Shown here: piece after piece, positions 44,446-52,702 of the stretch | How the letters are laid out: every line of letters starts with the position of its first letter | Position numbering within the stretch: position 1 is the first letter of the stretch | Origin: JBOFSQ01 sp051651625 | GTDB lineage: Bacteria; Planctomycetota; Planctomycetia; Pirellulales; Thermoguttaceae | Assembly: GCA_051651625.1 (NCBI GenBank) | Contig: JBOFSQ010000015.1 | Location: 6,400 to 70,399 of the forward strand | Length of the DNA: 64,000 nucleotides | Direction: 5' to 3' | The notes under the pieces: model-generated | What the model saw: the letters and a program-made list of their open reading frames with translations, nothing else | Database searches by the model: none | Told to the model about the DNA's origin: nothing | Position numbers and translations under genes: made by a program

Positions 44446-45447
44446 ATGGCAACCGGTAGAACTGTTAGCGCAAGTTTTCTGACCCCAAAAGACGATCAAG
44501 TCATTTCGCTTTGCGGCGAAATATCGGCTGCAATTCTGGACGAAATTTCGGACGACACCAACAAGAAAAACTTCAAAGACGAGTTCGGAAAAATCAGCAA
44601 AACCCGCGACGCTGGTGCCGGTCGAGGCGGCGGAAAATTGCAACGCGACGCCCTGTGTACACGCGGCGTGCAAGGCAAAGCTCCTTACTCAAATCGAAAC
44701 TTGCGATGGCACCCGCTCGTTATCGCGTTCAATCCGATTGCGTATGCGAAAAGCATCGAACGTATCGAAATCGAAGGAGAAGACGAATCGCAGACACTGG
44801 TTTTCGTCGTGAAAGAAAATGGAAAACTCAAGAAGTATCCTTCTGCTCGCGTTCACGAGTTGCCAGAACGATATGTGACGCTTCCCGAACACTGGCAAGA
44901 ACATTTCGAAGTCTTGCGTTTTTGGAACGATACGCAATGGACGCAAAACTCGTGCGTCATCACGGCTTTTGAGTGCTGCGATTGGCAAGATGCCGTTGAA
45001 GCGTATGCGATTTTAGGGATTTCCATTGCCGTTGACAATTTTGGTGTAAACTTCGACGCGATTTACAGCAAAGCCATCAACATCTTGAAGAACCAAACTA
45101 TTGGTCCATCGGTGAAATTTCCGTCAAACAAATTCCCAACCGACAAAGACGACATCGTTTCTTGCCCGCTTTGCAAGGTTGCGAAGTCGAAGAATCCGGC
45201 TAATTTGCCCGACCGAGATCGTGAAGACCGATACAAGTTTGCGTTCGGTGGAAACAAGCGAAACGAAGGCGACGACAGCAGCATGCAGATCATGCACGTC
45301 GAACCGCTGGTTGAAAGCGAAATGAAACACAACGCGAAAAATGTGCGGTTTGGCCATCGCTGGTGCAATGTTGCAATGACCGATCACTCGGTTGATGAAA
45401 CCGTTGATTTCATGGAATACATCGTGAAAGCCCACAAGAGAGTTTAG
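44446..45447 (+). CDS. HNH-type restriction endonuclease (putative)
   Basis: A 333-residue protein, probably the nuclease of the adjacent methylase. The C-terminal part has an HNH-like metal finger: CPLCK, then MQIMHVEPL with the catalytic-type histidine, and FGHRWCNVAM with a conserved N and C. The N-terminal two thirds (GRGGGKLQRDAL, WHPLVIAFNPIAY) would hold the recognition part; I cannot name the subfamily. ATG 44446 has AGAGGAC upstream. The methylase begins two bases after its stop. Codon use is more A+T rich than in surrounding genes, which fits horizontal gain. Confidence 0.75.
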   Translation: MATGRTVSASFLTPKDDQVISLCGEISAAILDEISDDTNKKNFKDEFGKISKTRDAGAGRGGGKLQRDALCTRGVQGKAPYSNRNLRWHPLVIAFNPIAYAKSIERIEIEGEDESQTLVFVVKENGKLKKYPSARVHELPERYVTLPEHWQEHFEVLRFWNDTQWTQNSCVITAFECCDWQDAVEAYAILGISIAVDNFGVNFDAIYSKAINILKNQTIGPSVKFPSNKFPTDKDDIVSCPLCKVAKSKNPANLPDRDREDRYKFAFGGNKRNEGDDSSMQIMHVEPLVESEMKHNAKNVRFGHRWCNVAMTDHSVDETVDFMEYIVKAHKRV

Positions 45448-45449
45448 AA

Positions 45450-47477
45450 ATGGACATATTCACGGCAACCGATTTAGCACAACCGAAAAAGTTGATCTAT
45501 AAAAAAGATTTGCTGCCTATCGACAACTTGAAGGTTGTTTTCAGAGAAGTGCGCGATTATTTTGCGGGTAACGTCACAGGCATTACACGCGACGAAAAAA
45601 TCGCCCAGAACATAATGCGGCTCCTCTTTTGCAAGATATTCGATGAGAAAACAAAAACAGGTGATGCGTTAGTTGATTTTGCCACTCGTCCTAACGAAGA
45701 ACTCGATGTGTTTGCAAAACGTATTCACAGTTTGTTCGCAAACGTGAAGACAGCGTATGCGGACATTTTTGACGTTGAAGAGGAGATAGAAATCCTGCCG
45801 AGTGACTTGTCTTTCATCGTGCGAAAGATGGAGACGTTTTATTTAATCGACGCCAATCGAGACATCATCGCGGATGCTTTTGAAGAGTTGATCGGAACAG
45901 CGTTTCGTGGCGGAGAAGGTCAGTTTTTCACGCCAAGAAATATCGTTCAGATGATGATCGATATGATGCAACCGCAGTCGGGCGAACGGATAATCGATCC
46001 AGCCTGCGGTAGCGGCGGTTTTTTAGCGCACATCTTGCAGTACCTAATCAAAGAAGGCAAACACCAATACATCGCTGGACTCGACAAAGACTTGTTCTTG
46101 TCAAAACTGGCGAAGATTTATCTTTCGCTTCTTGGTGAAAACGAGTACCACATTTTTTGCGAAAACAGTTTGGAGAGTCCGAAAAATTGGTCAACCGAAA
46201 CCAACGAACAAATTCAGCTTGGCAGTTTTGATTTGATATTGACCAATCCACCTTTCGGAGCGAAGATTCCTGTTGTTGGACGCGACTTGCTCAAGCAGTA
46301 CGAGCTTGCACACTTCTGGCACAACAATGACGGGGCGTGGACGCTTACAAAAGATTTGCGTGAAAAACAGCCGCCGCAAATTTTGTTTGTGGAGCGAGTT
46401 ATACAGTTGCTCAAAGAAGGTGGCAGGGCGGGAATTGTTTTGCCGGAAGGGGTTTTTGGCAATCCGTCAGATCGGTACGTTTGGGAGTATGTACGAAAAT
46501 ATGCGTCGATCATTTCTGTTGTGGGTTTGTCGCAAGAAACGTTTCAGCCGAGCACTCATACCAAAACATCGGTCGTGTTTTTGGAGAAGAAGTTTCAGAG
46601 CCGCAAGAACGTATTTTTCGGTATCGCCAAAGCGATTGGTCACAACAAAAACGGAAAAGAGGTTTACAAGATAAACGCCGATGGTTCGTTTATTTTGGAC
46701 AAGCACGGTGACAAAATAATTGACGACGACACTCCAGAGATCGCCAAAAACTTTGTCGCTTTTAGCGACGCAAAGTTGGAGAGTGAAAGTTGTTTGGGGT
46801 TCGTTGTCCCGACAGAAGAGATTCAAGAAAACATCTACATTCCAGAGACGTACAAACCAGAAGTGAAGGAAAACATTCGGCGAGTTAGAAACTCGAAGGA
46901 TTACAAATTGGTTACGATTTCCGATTTGGTTGAGCGTGGTTTTGTACAGATTCGGCGTGGCAACGAGATTGGCTCGCAGTATTACGGGACGGGTGACGTT
47001 CCGTTCATTCGCACAACGGACATTGTCAACTGGGAAATTAAGATGGACACGGTGAAGTCGGTTGCGGAGGAGATTTATACGCAATATAAAAAGTCGCAAG
47101 ACATTCGTGAGAATGATATTTTGTTTGTGAACGACGGGACTTTTTTGATCGGCAAATGCAGTATGGTTACGAAGAACGACACCAAGAGTATCATTCAGAG
47201 TCATCTGCGAAAGATCAGAGTTGTTGACAACTGTGAGATAAATCCGTTTTACTTTTTCTATTTGCTTAACACGCGATTTGTTCAGCAGCAGGTGGAGATG
47301 AAAACTTTCGTACAGGCGACGCTTTCGACGCTTGGAAACAGGATAATGGAGTTGAGTTTGCCGTTCCATTCCGACAAAGATGTTGTTTTGAAGATAACCA
47401 AAGAAGTAAAGGACATCATTGCCAGCAAAGCGGCGATTCGTGAAAGAAGTAACAATTTGTTGAGCGAAGGGCTGTAG
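45450..47477 (+). CDS. N6-adenine DNA methyltransferase fused to a target-recognition domain
   Basis: A 675-residue protein. Residues 1 to about 460 are HsdM-like: an N-terminal helical domain, the cofactor motif DPACGSGGFLAHIL, the catalytic motif LTNPPFG and AGIVLPEGVFG. The last 200 residues (IRRGNEIGSQYYGTGDVPFIRTTDI, NPFYFFYLLNTRFVQ) form one HsdS-like target-recognition domain. It would protect the sites cut by the HNH protein encoded just upstream. A fused single recognition domain suggests a type II system with an HsdM-derived methylase rather than a full type I system, since no HsdR is present. Motifs look intact. Confidence 0.88.
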   Translation: MDIFTATDLAQPKKLIYKKDLLPIDNLKVVFREVRDYFAGNVTGITRDEKIAQNIMRLLFCKIFDEKTKTGDALVDFATRPNEELDVFAKRIHSLFANVKTAYADIFDVEEEIEILPSDLSFIVRKMETFYLIDANRDIIADAFEELIGTAFRGGEGQFFTPRNIVQMMIDMMQPQSGERIIDPACGSGGFLAHILQYLIKEGKHQYIAGLDKDLFLSKLAKIYLSLLGENEYHIFCENSLESPKNWSTETNEQIQLGSFDLILTNPPFGAKIPVVGRDLLKQYELAHFWHNNDGAWTLTKDLREKQPPQILFVERVIQLLKEGGRAGIVLPEGVFGNPSDRYVWEYVRKYASIISVVGLSQETFQPSTHTKTSVVFLEKKFQSRKNVFFGIAKAIGHNKNGKEVYKINADGSFILDKHGDKIIDDDTPEIAKNFVAFSDAKLESESCLGFVVPTEEIQENIYIPETYKPEVKENIRRVRNSKDYKLVTISDLVERGFVQIRRGNEIGSQYYGTGDVPFIRTTDIVNWEIKMDTVKSVAEEIYTQYKKSQDIRENDILFVNDGTFLIGKCSMVTKNDTKSIIQSHLRKIRVVDNCEINPFYFFYLLNTRFVQQQVEMKTFVQATLSTLGNRIMELSLPFHSDKDVVLKITKEVKDIIASKAAIRERSNNLLSEGL

Positions 47478-47479
47478 AT

Positions 47480-47502
47480 TCCCGCTTCCGTCGCGGGAAT
47501 GA
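47480..47502. repeat. Hairpin repeat after the methylase gene
   Basis: ATTCCCGC and GCGGGAAT pair perfectly around TTCCGTC, two bases after the methylase stop. An ACGAACGGTTAACC end-like motif follows at about 47509. Confidence 0.6.
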
Positions 47503-47531
47503 CGAACTAAACCACGAACGGTTAACCCCAA

Positions 47532-48884
47532 ATGAAGACATCGCTCTTCTCGTTCTTGAAGTCGCTCGCTACGCCGGTTGCGTTTGTCAGCCGTGCGCGA
47601 GAGATTGTCTATGCGAACGATGCGATGTTGACGTGGTGTGGTGTAACGTCGCAGCAGATTGTCGGGCGACGACTCGCGCCAGCGACGGCGAATGCAGCCC
47701 CATCCGCAGACGACACGCCGGTACTGGCCGCACTGGAACCGCCGCCGGAAGCGTTGCGCGGTGAATGGATACGTTGTCACCGCGCGACACCAACAAACAC
47801 CGACGATGTTTGCACGGTCACGTTCATTCCGCTCCATTCGCGCCGCAAGTCGCGTAGCGACGAAGGGAACGCTGTTCTCGTGATTGTTGAAGACGGTTCG
47901 CTACCAGTTACACTGTTCTCGTATGAACGTGAAGAGACCAGCGAACTGCGCGAGATACTTGCCGAAGTACGTTCCGTTCAGCAGCGCGAGGCGACAACGT
48001 TCACGATTCTCGGAATGTCACCCGCTCTTGAAGCGTTGCGACGACAACAGCAACTTGCGGCGCGGGCAACGGTTCCTGTCGTCATCGTTGGTGAACACGG
48101 AACTCCGTTTCTGCGTTTGGCAGAGTCGATTCACTGGGGGCGACAAGAGAGTGAAATCGGAATGCTTCTCACGCTCGATGCCGCTGTCATAGAAGGCGAA
48201 TACTTGATCGAAATGGTCGAGACTTTTCGCCGACGTTACACACCAAACTCGGCACGCATTCACACACTCGTTCTTCGTGATGGTGACGCGATCTCGTCCA
48301 GTGCGGCGACCACACTGCTTGAACACATTGCCCACTTCCCGCCGCACTTGCGTCTCATCGTTACATCAAAGCAACCGCCATCAGCGTGGCCCGACCCGTG
48401 GGGACTCGGCGTGGCGACAATGCTGCTTGCAATTCCCCCACTCAAAGAACGCCGCGACGACATTTCGCTCCTCGCACAAAACACAATCGAAGAGTGGAAC
48501 GCCTCAACGCACGAACACCAAATCGCAGGCGTCGCATCAGACGCGCTCGACATTCTTGTCGCCGCAACGTGGAATGGCAACGACGCCGAACTCGCACGAG
48601 CAATCGAAGAAGCGTGTCAACGTGCAACGTCAACACTCATCGCTGTCGCCGACCTTCCAGAATATCTACGTCTTGAAGGTGTAGCGACATCTGCGGCGAC
48701 AACAACGTCAAACCAAACACAAATCGCGTGGCCGGATGGCCTCACGCTCGATGCGTACCTCCACAAGATTGAACTCGAAACAATCACGCGCGCCGTCGAA
48801 GACGCACACGGTAACAAGACACAAGCCGCGCGAACACTCGGTATCAGCCGAACACGACTAATCCAGCGACTCAAAGAGACATAA
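47532..48884 (+). CDS. NtrC-like regulator with a degenerate AAA+ domain
   Basis: A 450-residue protein with an N-terminal PAS domain (residues 10-60, SRAREIVYANDAMLTWCGVT), a central region aligning with sigma-54 activators and a Fis-type helix-turn-helix at the C-terminus (GNKTQAARTLGISRTRLIQRLK). The AAA+ domain lacks the Walker A lysine (GEHGTPFLRLAE where GESGTGKE is expected), and I see no GAFTGA loop needed to contact sigma-54. PPLKERRDDISLLA is kept. It is therefore probably a DNA-binding sensor that cannot activate sigma-54 in the usual way. It ends seven bases before the zincin gene. Confidence 0.82.
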   Translation: MKTSLFSFLKSLATPVAFVSRAREIVYANDAMLTWCGVTSQQIVGRRLAPATANAAPSADDTPVLAALEPPPEALRGEWIRCHRATPTNTDDVCTVTFIPLHSRRKSRSDEGNAVLVIVEDGSLPVTLFSYEREETSELREILAEVRSVQQREATTFTILGMSPALEALRRQQQLAARATVPVVIVGEHGTPFLRLAESIHWGRQESEIGMLLTLDAAVIEGEYLIEMVETFRRRYTPNSARIHTLVLRDGDAISSSAATTLLEHIAHFPPHLRLIVTSKQPPSAWPDPWGLGVATMLLAIPPLKERRDDISLLAQNTIEEWNASTHEHQIAGVASDALDILVAATWNGNDAELARAIEEACQRATSTLIAVADLPEYLRLEGVATSAATTTSNQTQIAWPDGLTLDAYLHKIELETITRAVEDAHGNKTQAARTLGISRTRLIQRLKET

Positions 48885-48891
48885 CCCCGAA

Positions 48892-49281
48892 ATGATAGGC
48901 CCCAAAAAACGTGCATACTTCGACCGCCAAGTTGATCGCGTCGTCGCGCGTCTTCCAAACGCGGTCAAAAAATTGCTGCGCGAAGTACCGGTTTGCGTAG
49001 AAGACGCGCCGTCTCGGACGGTACGGCGCGAAATGAAGTTGCGTTCCCCTGACGAACTTTGCGGTCTCTTCGTCGGTGCGGTTGAGAATCGTGCGGTGGA
49101 TCAGCCGCAGCCGCCAACTGTGATGCTCTACCGCTGCGGCATATTTGCTGTCGCCGCCGACGAAAATGGATGCGTCAACGCCGCATCGCTGCGGCGACAA
49201 ATCAAGATCACCATCCTCCACGAACTCGGTCACTACCACGGTTTCGACGAAGACGAACTCCGCGAAATAGGTTACGGATGA
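48892..49281 (+). CDS. Small zincin-type metallopeptidase family protein
   Basis: A 129-residue protein with the zinc motif HELGHYHGFDEDELREIGYG at its C-terminus, the signature of the DUF1025/zincin-like family. The N-terminus (YFDRQVDRVVARLP, VPVCVEDAPS) fits the family too. Activity is generally untested. ATG 48892 is seven bases after the upstream regulator's stop, so they are probably co-transcribed. It converges on the isomerase gene at 49299. Confidence 0.85.
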   Translation: MIGPKKRAYFDRQVDRVVARLPNAVKKLLREVPVCVEDAPSRTVRREMKLRSPDELCGLFVGAVENRAVDQPQPPTVMLYRCGIFAVAADENGCVNAASLRRQIKITILHELGHYHGFDEDELREIGYG

Positions 49282-49298
49282 TGGACCTGTTATGGGGT

Positions 49299-50129
49299 CT
49301 ATTTGCCGATCACTTTTCGCAAGTGGTCGATGCTTCGCACGGCTTGTTCGACCGTGCCGCACTCGACACTCAAAACAATATCACGCGGCATCTTCTTGAC
49401 GATTGCGACAACACCAGCCCAATCAATCACGCCATCGCCACACGCACACCCGACCGGCGTACCCGTCACTTGCCCGCGTTCGGCGTCCGATTGTTGAACC
49501 GAAATGTCCTTCGCGTGAATGTGAACGACGCGGTCTTTGATCTTCTCTAACCACGGAAGCGGGTCTTGTCCGCCGAGATAACTGTTCCCCGTGTCGAAGT
49601 TAACGCCAATCGCAGGCGACTTTACGAGGTGATACATCCGGTCAAACTTTTCTGGTACGACCGAATAGATTTGATGTTGCTCCAGACCGATCCAGATGTT
49701 GCGCGGTGCCGCGACGGCAGCAACTTCGGTTAGCGTGTACTTCATAAACGCGAAGTCCTCTTCTTCGCTCGACCACGCCGGTTTCGGGCCTTCGTCGGTC
49801 GTCACGCCGGGTGCGCCGCACTCCGCCGCAAAACGTACCGCCTGCTTGAGATACTCCGTCGCGATCTCCGGCTTCATCAGCGGTGAGTGCGACGACAACG
49901 CCGAACACTTCACGCCATGCTTCTCACATCCGCGGCGAATCCGCAGCGGGTCGTCGAGCATCGAAACGCTGTGGAAGTACCCTGCCTCGCTCAGGAGTTC
50001 ACGCCCCCAGTGAACCATCGGCTCAACATAAGCGTAACCGAGTTCCGCCGCCTTCGCCACGCCCCACTCGAAGTTTTTGTCTTCGTGACGGACGTACTCC
50101 ATATTCACACCCAAAAAAATCTTTCCCAT
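49299..50129 (-). CDS. Sugar phosphate isomerase/epimerase (AP endonuclease 2-type barrel)
   Basis: A 276-residue TIM-barrel protein of the xylose isomerase-like family. Metal-ligand segments are visible: GLEQHQIY, VNFDTGNSYLGG, VHIHAKDIS and LSVECG. It has no signal peptide, so it acts in the cytoplasm, probably on a sugar or inositol derivative. It is the last gene of a minus-strand operon with two Gfo/Idh/MocA-type oxidoreductases, a frequent pairing. Six bases separate it from the upstream LRR gene. The specific substrate cannot be read from sequence. Confidence 0.88.
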   Translation of the reverse strand: MGKIFLGVNMEYVRHEDKNFEWGVAKAAELGYAYVEPMVHWGRELLSEAGYFHSVSMLDDPLRIRRGCEKHGVKCSALSSHSPLMKPEIATEYLKQAVRFAAECGAPGVTTDEGPKPAWSSEEEDFAFMKYTLTEVAAVAAPRNIWIGLEQHQIYSVVPEKFDRMYHLVKSPAIGVNFDTGNSYLGGQDPLPWLEKIKDRVVHIHAKDISVQQSDAERGQVTGTPVGCACGDGVIDWAGVVAIVKKMPRDIVLSVECGTVEQAVRSIDHLRKVIGK

Positions 50130-50135
50130 TGCTAT

Positions 50136-51386
50136 TTACCTTTCGTTAAGAGAAGTTGGAAACGCTTTCACCGCAGCGGGCGTAAGCGACGGATTTGCAC
50201 TCACGTCTATTGTCGTGAGTTTTGGAAAATCGACAAGCGGTACGAGAGTATCGTCTGTGAGTTGGCACTCGGCAAGCGCGAGCGATTCGAGTTGCGGTAA
50301 CGTTGCGAGAAGTGCAACGTCGTCGCGCGTAACATGTGCTCGCATCAGACTGAGCCGCTTGAGCGACGAAAACTTTGCAAGCGTTGTAAACACTTCGCGG
50401 CGGAGAAACGCTTTGTCGAGAAACAGCGTTTCGAGTTTTTCATGCGAGAGCGATTCCAAGAACGCACCCGTCACCGCAATGTCGCGGAGGTTGAGCGTGC
50501 GGAGGTTTTTCGCGCTTCGCAGATTGGTGAGTGTGGCGTCGTCAATCGCCCACATTCTCGCAAGTCCCAGCGACGTGAGACGCGACGCGAACGACTCATC
50601 GTTTAGCAGCCGCGCAAGACCATCAGCGGTGATGGAGGCGTCTTCGATTGCAAGACCAGTCAAATGTGGAAGCGACGAGAGACGTTCCAGCACCGTGTCG
50701 TCCACGAGTGGACTGCCGATTTTGAGTTGCGTTAGCCGTGTCATTGCACCGACCGCAGTGTAGTCGTCGCTTGTGAGTTGCGGACAGCCGCGAAGGTCGA
50801 GCGCGGTGATCGATTCACTTTTCGCCAGCGTTTCGAGCGACGCTCGTGTGATCGGAAGTTCGAGCAGTGCGACGTTGCGAAGCGAACCATGATTTGCAAT
50901 CGCAACAGCACTCGCATCTGTTACCTGTGTGAGACGACGTAGCGTTATCCGCTGCAAACGTGGAAGACGTGCAAGAAGTTCTGCAACGTCGGAATCGGTT
51001 GTGGGCGTTGCGGTGAGAAGCAGTTCTTCGAGCGAGTTTTGCGACGCGATGTTGGCAAGCACTTCGCGCGAGAGACTTCCGCCAACGACGCGCAGCGTCG
51101 TGAGATTCGGTAGCGAAAGTGCGGCGGTGAGAGTTGCGTCTTCGACCGATGTTCGACCTTGCGCAAGGTCAACACCAACAATGCGTCCGCTCTTCGGCGA
51201 ACGCATCACCTTGCCGCCAGCGCGTTCAATCGCGGCGACGGCAGTGACATTTTCGGACACCGCGTCAACAGCTTCTCGCGGTTCTGCTGTATGTTGTGTC
51301 AATGTACGCTGCGACGGTTCGCAGCCGACGTGAACAAGCATGCCGACACACAAACAGATCGCGAATGTTGTGGAGGGTGTGCGCAT
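50136..51386 (-). CDS. Leucine-rich-repeat lipoprotein
   Basis: A 416-residue protein with a lipoprotein signal (MRTPSTTFAICLCVGMLVHVGCE). From about residue 60 it is made of leucine-rich repeats such as LPNLTTLRVVGGSLSREVL and LTSLGLARMWAIDDATLTNL, about 13 units of 24-26 residues. Such proteins serve as binding scaffolds at the cell surface. It sits within an operon for sugar-type enzymes, starting four bases from the stop of the preceding oxidoreductase gene. The ligand is unknown. Confidence 0.85.
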   Translation of the reverse strand: MRTPSTTFAICLCVGMLVHVGCEPSQRTLTQHTAEPREAVDAVSENVTAVAAIERAGGKVMRSPKSGRIVGVDLAQGRTSVEDATLTAALSLPNLTTLRVVGGSLSREVLANIASQNSLEELLLTATPTTDSDVAELLARLPRLQRITLRRLTQVTDASAVAIANHGSLRNVALLELPITRASLETLAKSESITALDLRGCPQLTSDDYTAVGAMTRLTQLKIGSPLVDDTVLERLSSLPHLTGLAIEDASITADGLARLLNDESFASRLTSLGLARMWAIDDATLTNLRSAKNLRTLNLRDIAVTGAFLESLSHEKLETLFLDKAFLRREVFTTLAKFSSLKRLSLMRAHVTRDDVALLATLPQLESLALAECQLTDDTLVPLVDFPKLTTIDVSANPSLTPAAVKAFPTSLNER

Positions 51387-51390
51387 GGCG

Positions 51391-52671
51391 TCACCCTTCC
51401 AGCGTCCACGGAGCGCGCATTGCGCGGCGTGTCATTGCTTTGGCGTCGTCGCTCGCCTCGATGAATGCTCGCTTCTTCGGATCCCAAACGACGCGAGATT
51501 GCGTGCGAATGGCGATGTTGCAGAGGTGGCTGATGTTGTCGCTGCGAACGGCGTCGCGGAGTGTCGAGACTGGCGCGTACCCTTCTTTGATGCCGCGAAT
51601 GAAGTCGGCGTAGTGGTTGCGATCCCAACTCACTTGGAGTTTCGCACTTTCACGCGGAAGCGGCGTTTCTAGGAGTTTTGGGTCACTCGCCGATGTTCCG
51701 CCGCGACGTACTTCGATCCACGCGCCGCCGTCGCCGATGAAGCGTGTGCGGTCGCTGCCCGGTTTGAAAATGAAATTGACATCACCAAGTTTGCCTTTGA
51801 CATCCCAGCCGAAAACGGCATCGAGGAGTGCGTCGTTGTCGATTTTTCCTGTTCCTTGAATTTCAATCGGGCCGGAGAGATCGGCGTCGCTTCCCCAGAC
51901 CATAATGTCGAGTGGGTGTGCCCCCCAACCACCGAGGTAGCCGATTGAGTAGTCGTAGATCATGTATGTGCCATCTGGGCGGCACCGTTCGGCGGCGTAC
52001 TCACGCTGCGGTGCGGGACCGGTCCACATTTCAAATCCGGCGTCGCCGAGATCGGCGGGAATCGGTGCGGGAGTTCGTACACCGCCGCCGTGTCCGTCGG
52101 GTGCATCGACTTCGATGGTGTGAATCTTTCCAATCGCGCCGCGACGAACGAGTTCACAACCGAGCCAGCAATTGTTTTGACTTCGCTGCTGCGTGCCGTA
52201 CTGAAAACGGATTTTGTTTTCCGCCGCGACTTTTTCAAAGACGAGATTTTGCTCGATAGAAAGTCCGAGTGGTTTTTCGATGTAGAGATGTTTCTTTTTG
52301 CGTGCGGCGACTATGCCCGATGTGATGTGCCAGTGGTCGGGCGTGGCGATGACGATGGCGTCAACGTCTTCTTTGTCGAGCATTTCGCGGAAGTCAAGAT
52401 AACCGCGCCCGCCGCAGAGACTTGCGAGTCGTTCGCGGCGGCTCTGAAAGCAATCGACGACCGCAACACTTTGCGCATCGCTGACGTGCTGAAACTGTTG
52501 GAACAAGCCTGTCCCCTGCCCTCCGATTCCGATGTGCGCGAGCGTGACACGCTCACTCGGCGCGGGCTTCGCATCGTCGCCGAAAACCGACGACGGAACA
52601 ATTAGTGGTGCTGCAACAGCACCAGCCGCCACTTTGAGAACTGTGCGGCGCGAAATTTTTTGATCTGACAT
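51391..52671 (-). CDS. Tat-exported Gfo/Idh/MocA-family oxidoreductase
   Basis: A 426-residue NAD(P)-dependent oxidoreductase of the Gfo/Idh/MocA family. A twin-arginine signal (SRRTVLKVAAGAVAAPLIV) follows MSDQKI. The Rossmann region HIGIGGQGTGLFQQF and the EKP motif (YIEKPLGLSIEQN) are present, followed by the C-terminal beta-sheet domain. ATG 52671 is favoured over an upstream start at 52743 because it gives a clean Tat signal and has GAGGAGTTTCAAC upstream. It lies 31 bases from the preceding gene in the operon. The sugar substrate is unknown. Confidence 0.9.
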   Translation of the reverse strand: MSDQKISRRTVLKVAAGAVAAPLIVPSSVFGDDAKPAPSERVTLAHIGIGGQGTGLFQQFQHVSDAQSVAVVDCFQSRRERLASLCGGRGYLDFREMLDKEDVDAIVIATPDHWHITSGIVAARKKKHLYIEKPLGLSIEQNLVFEKVAAENKIRFQYGTQQRSQNNCWLGCELVRRGAIGKIHTIEVDAPDGHGGGVRTPAPIPADLGDAGFEMWTGPAPQREYAAERCRPDGTYMIYDYSIGYLGGWGAHPLDIMVWGSDADLSGPIEIQGTGKIDNDALLDAVFGWDVKGKLGDVNFIFKPGSDRTRFIGDGGAWIEVRRGGTSASDPKLLETPLPRESAKLQVSWDRNHYADFIRGIKEGYAPVSTLRDAVRSDNISHLCNIAIRTQSRVVWDPKKRAFIEASDDAKAMTRRAMRAPWTLEG

Positions 52672-52702
52672 GTTGAAACTCCTCTGGTTGAAACGTGGTA
52701 TT

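Noticed and set aside
46467..47837. 456-codon minus-strand open frame over the methylase and regulator genes
   Set aside because: It crosses two well-supported genes and has no recognisable motif.
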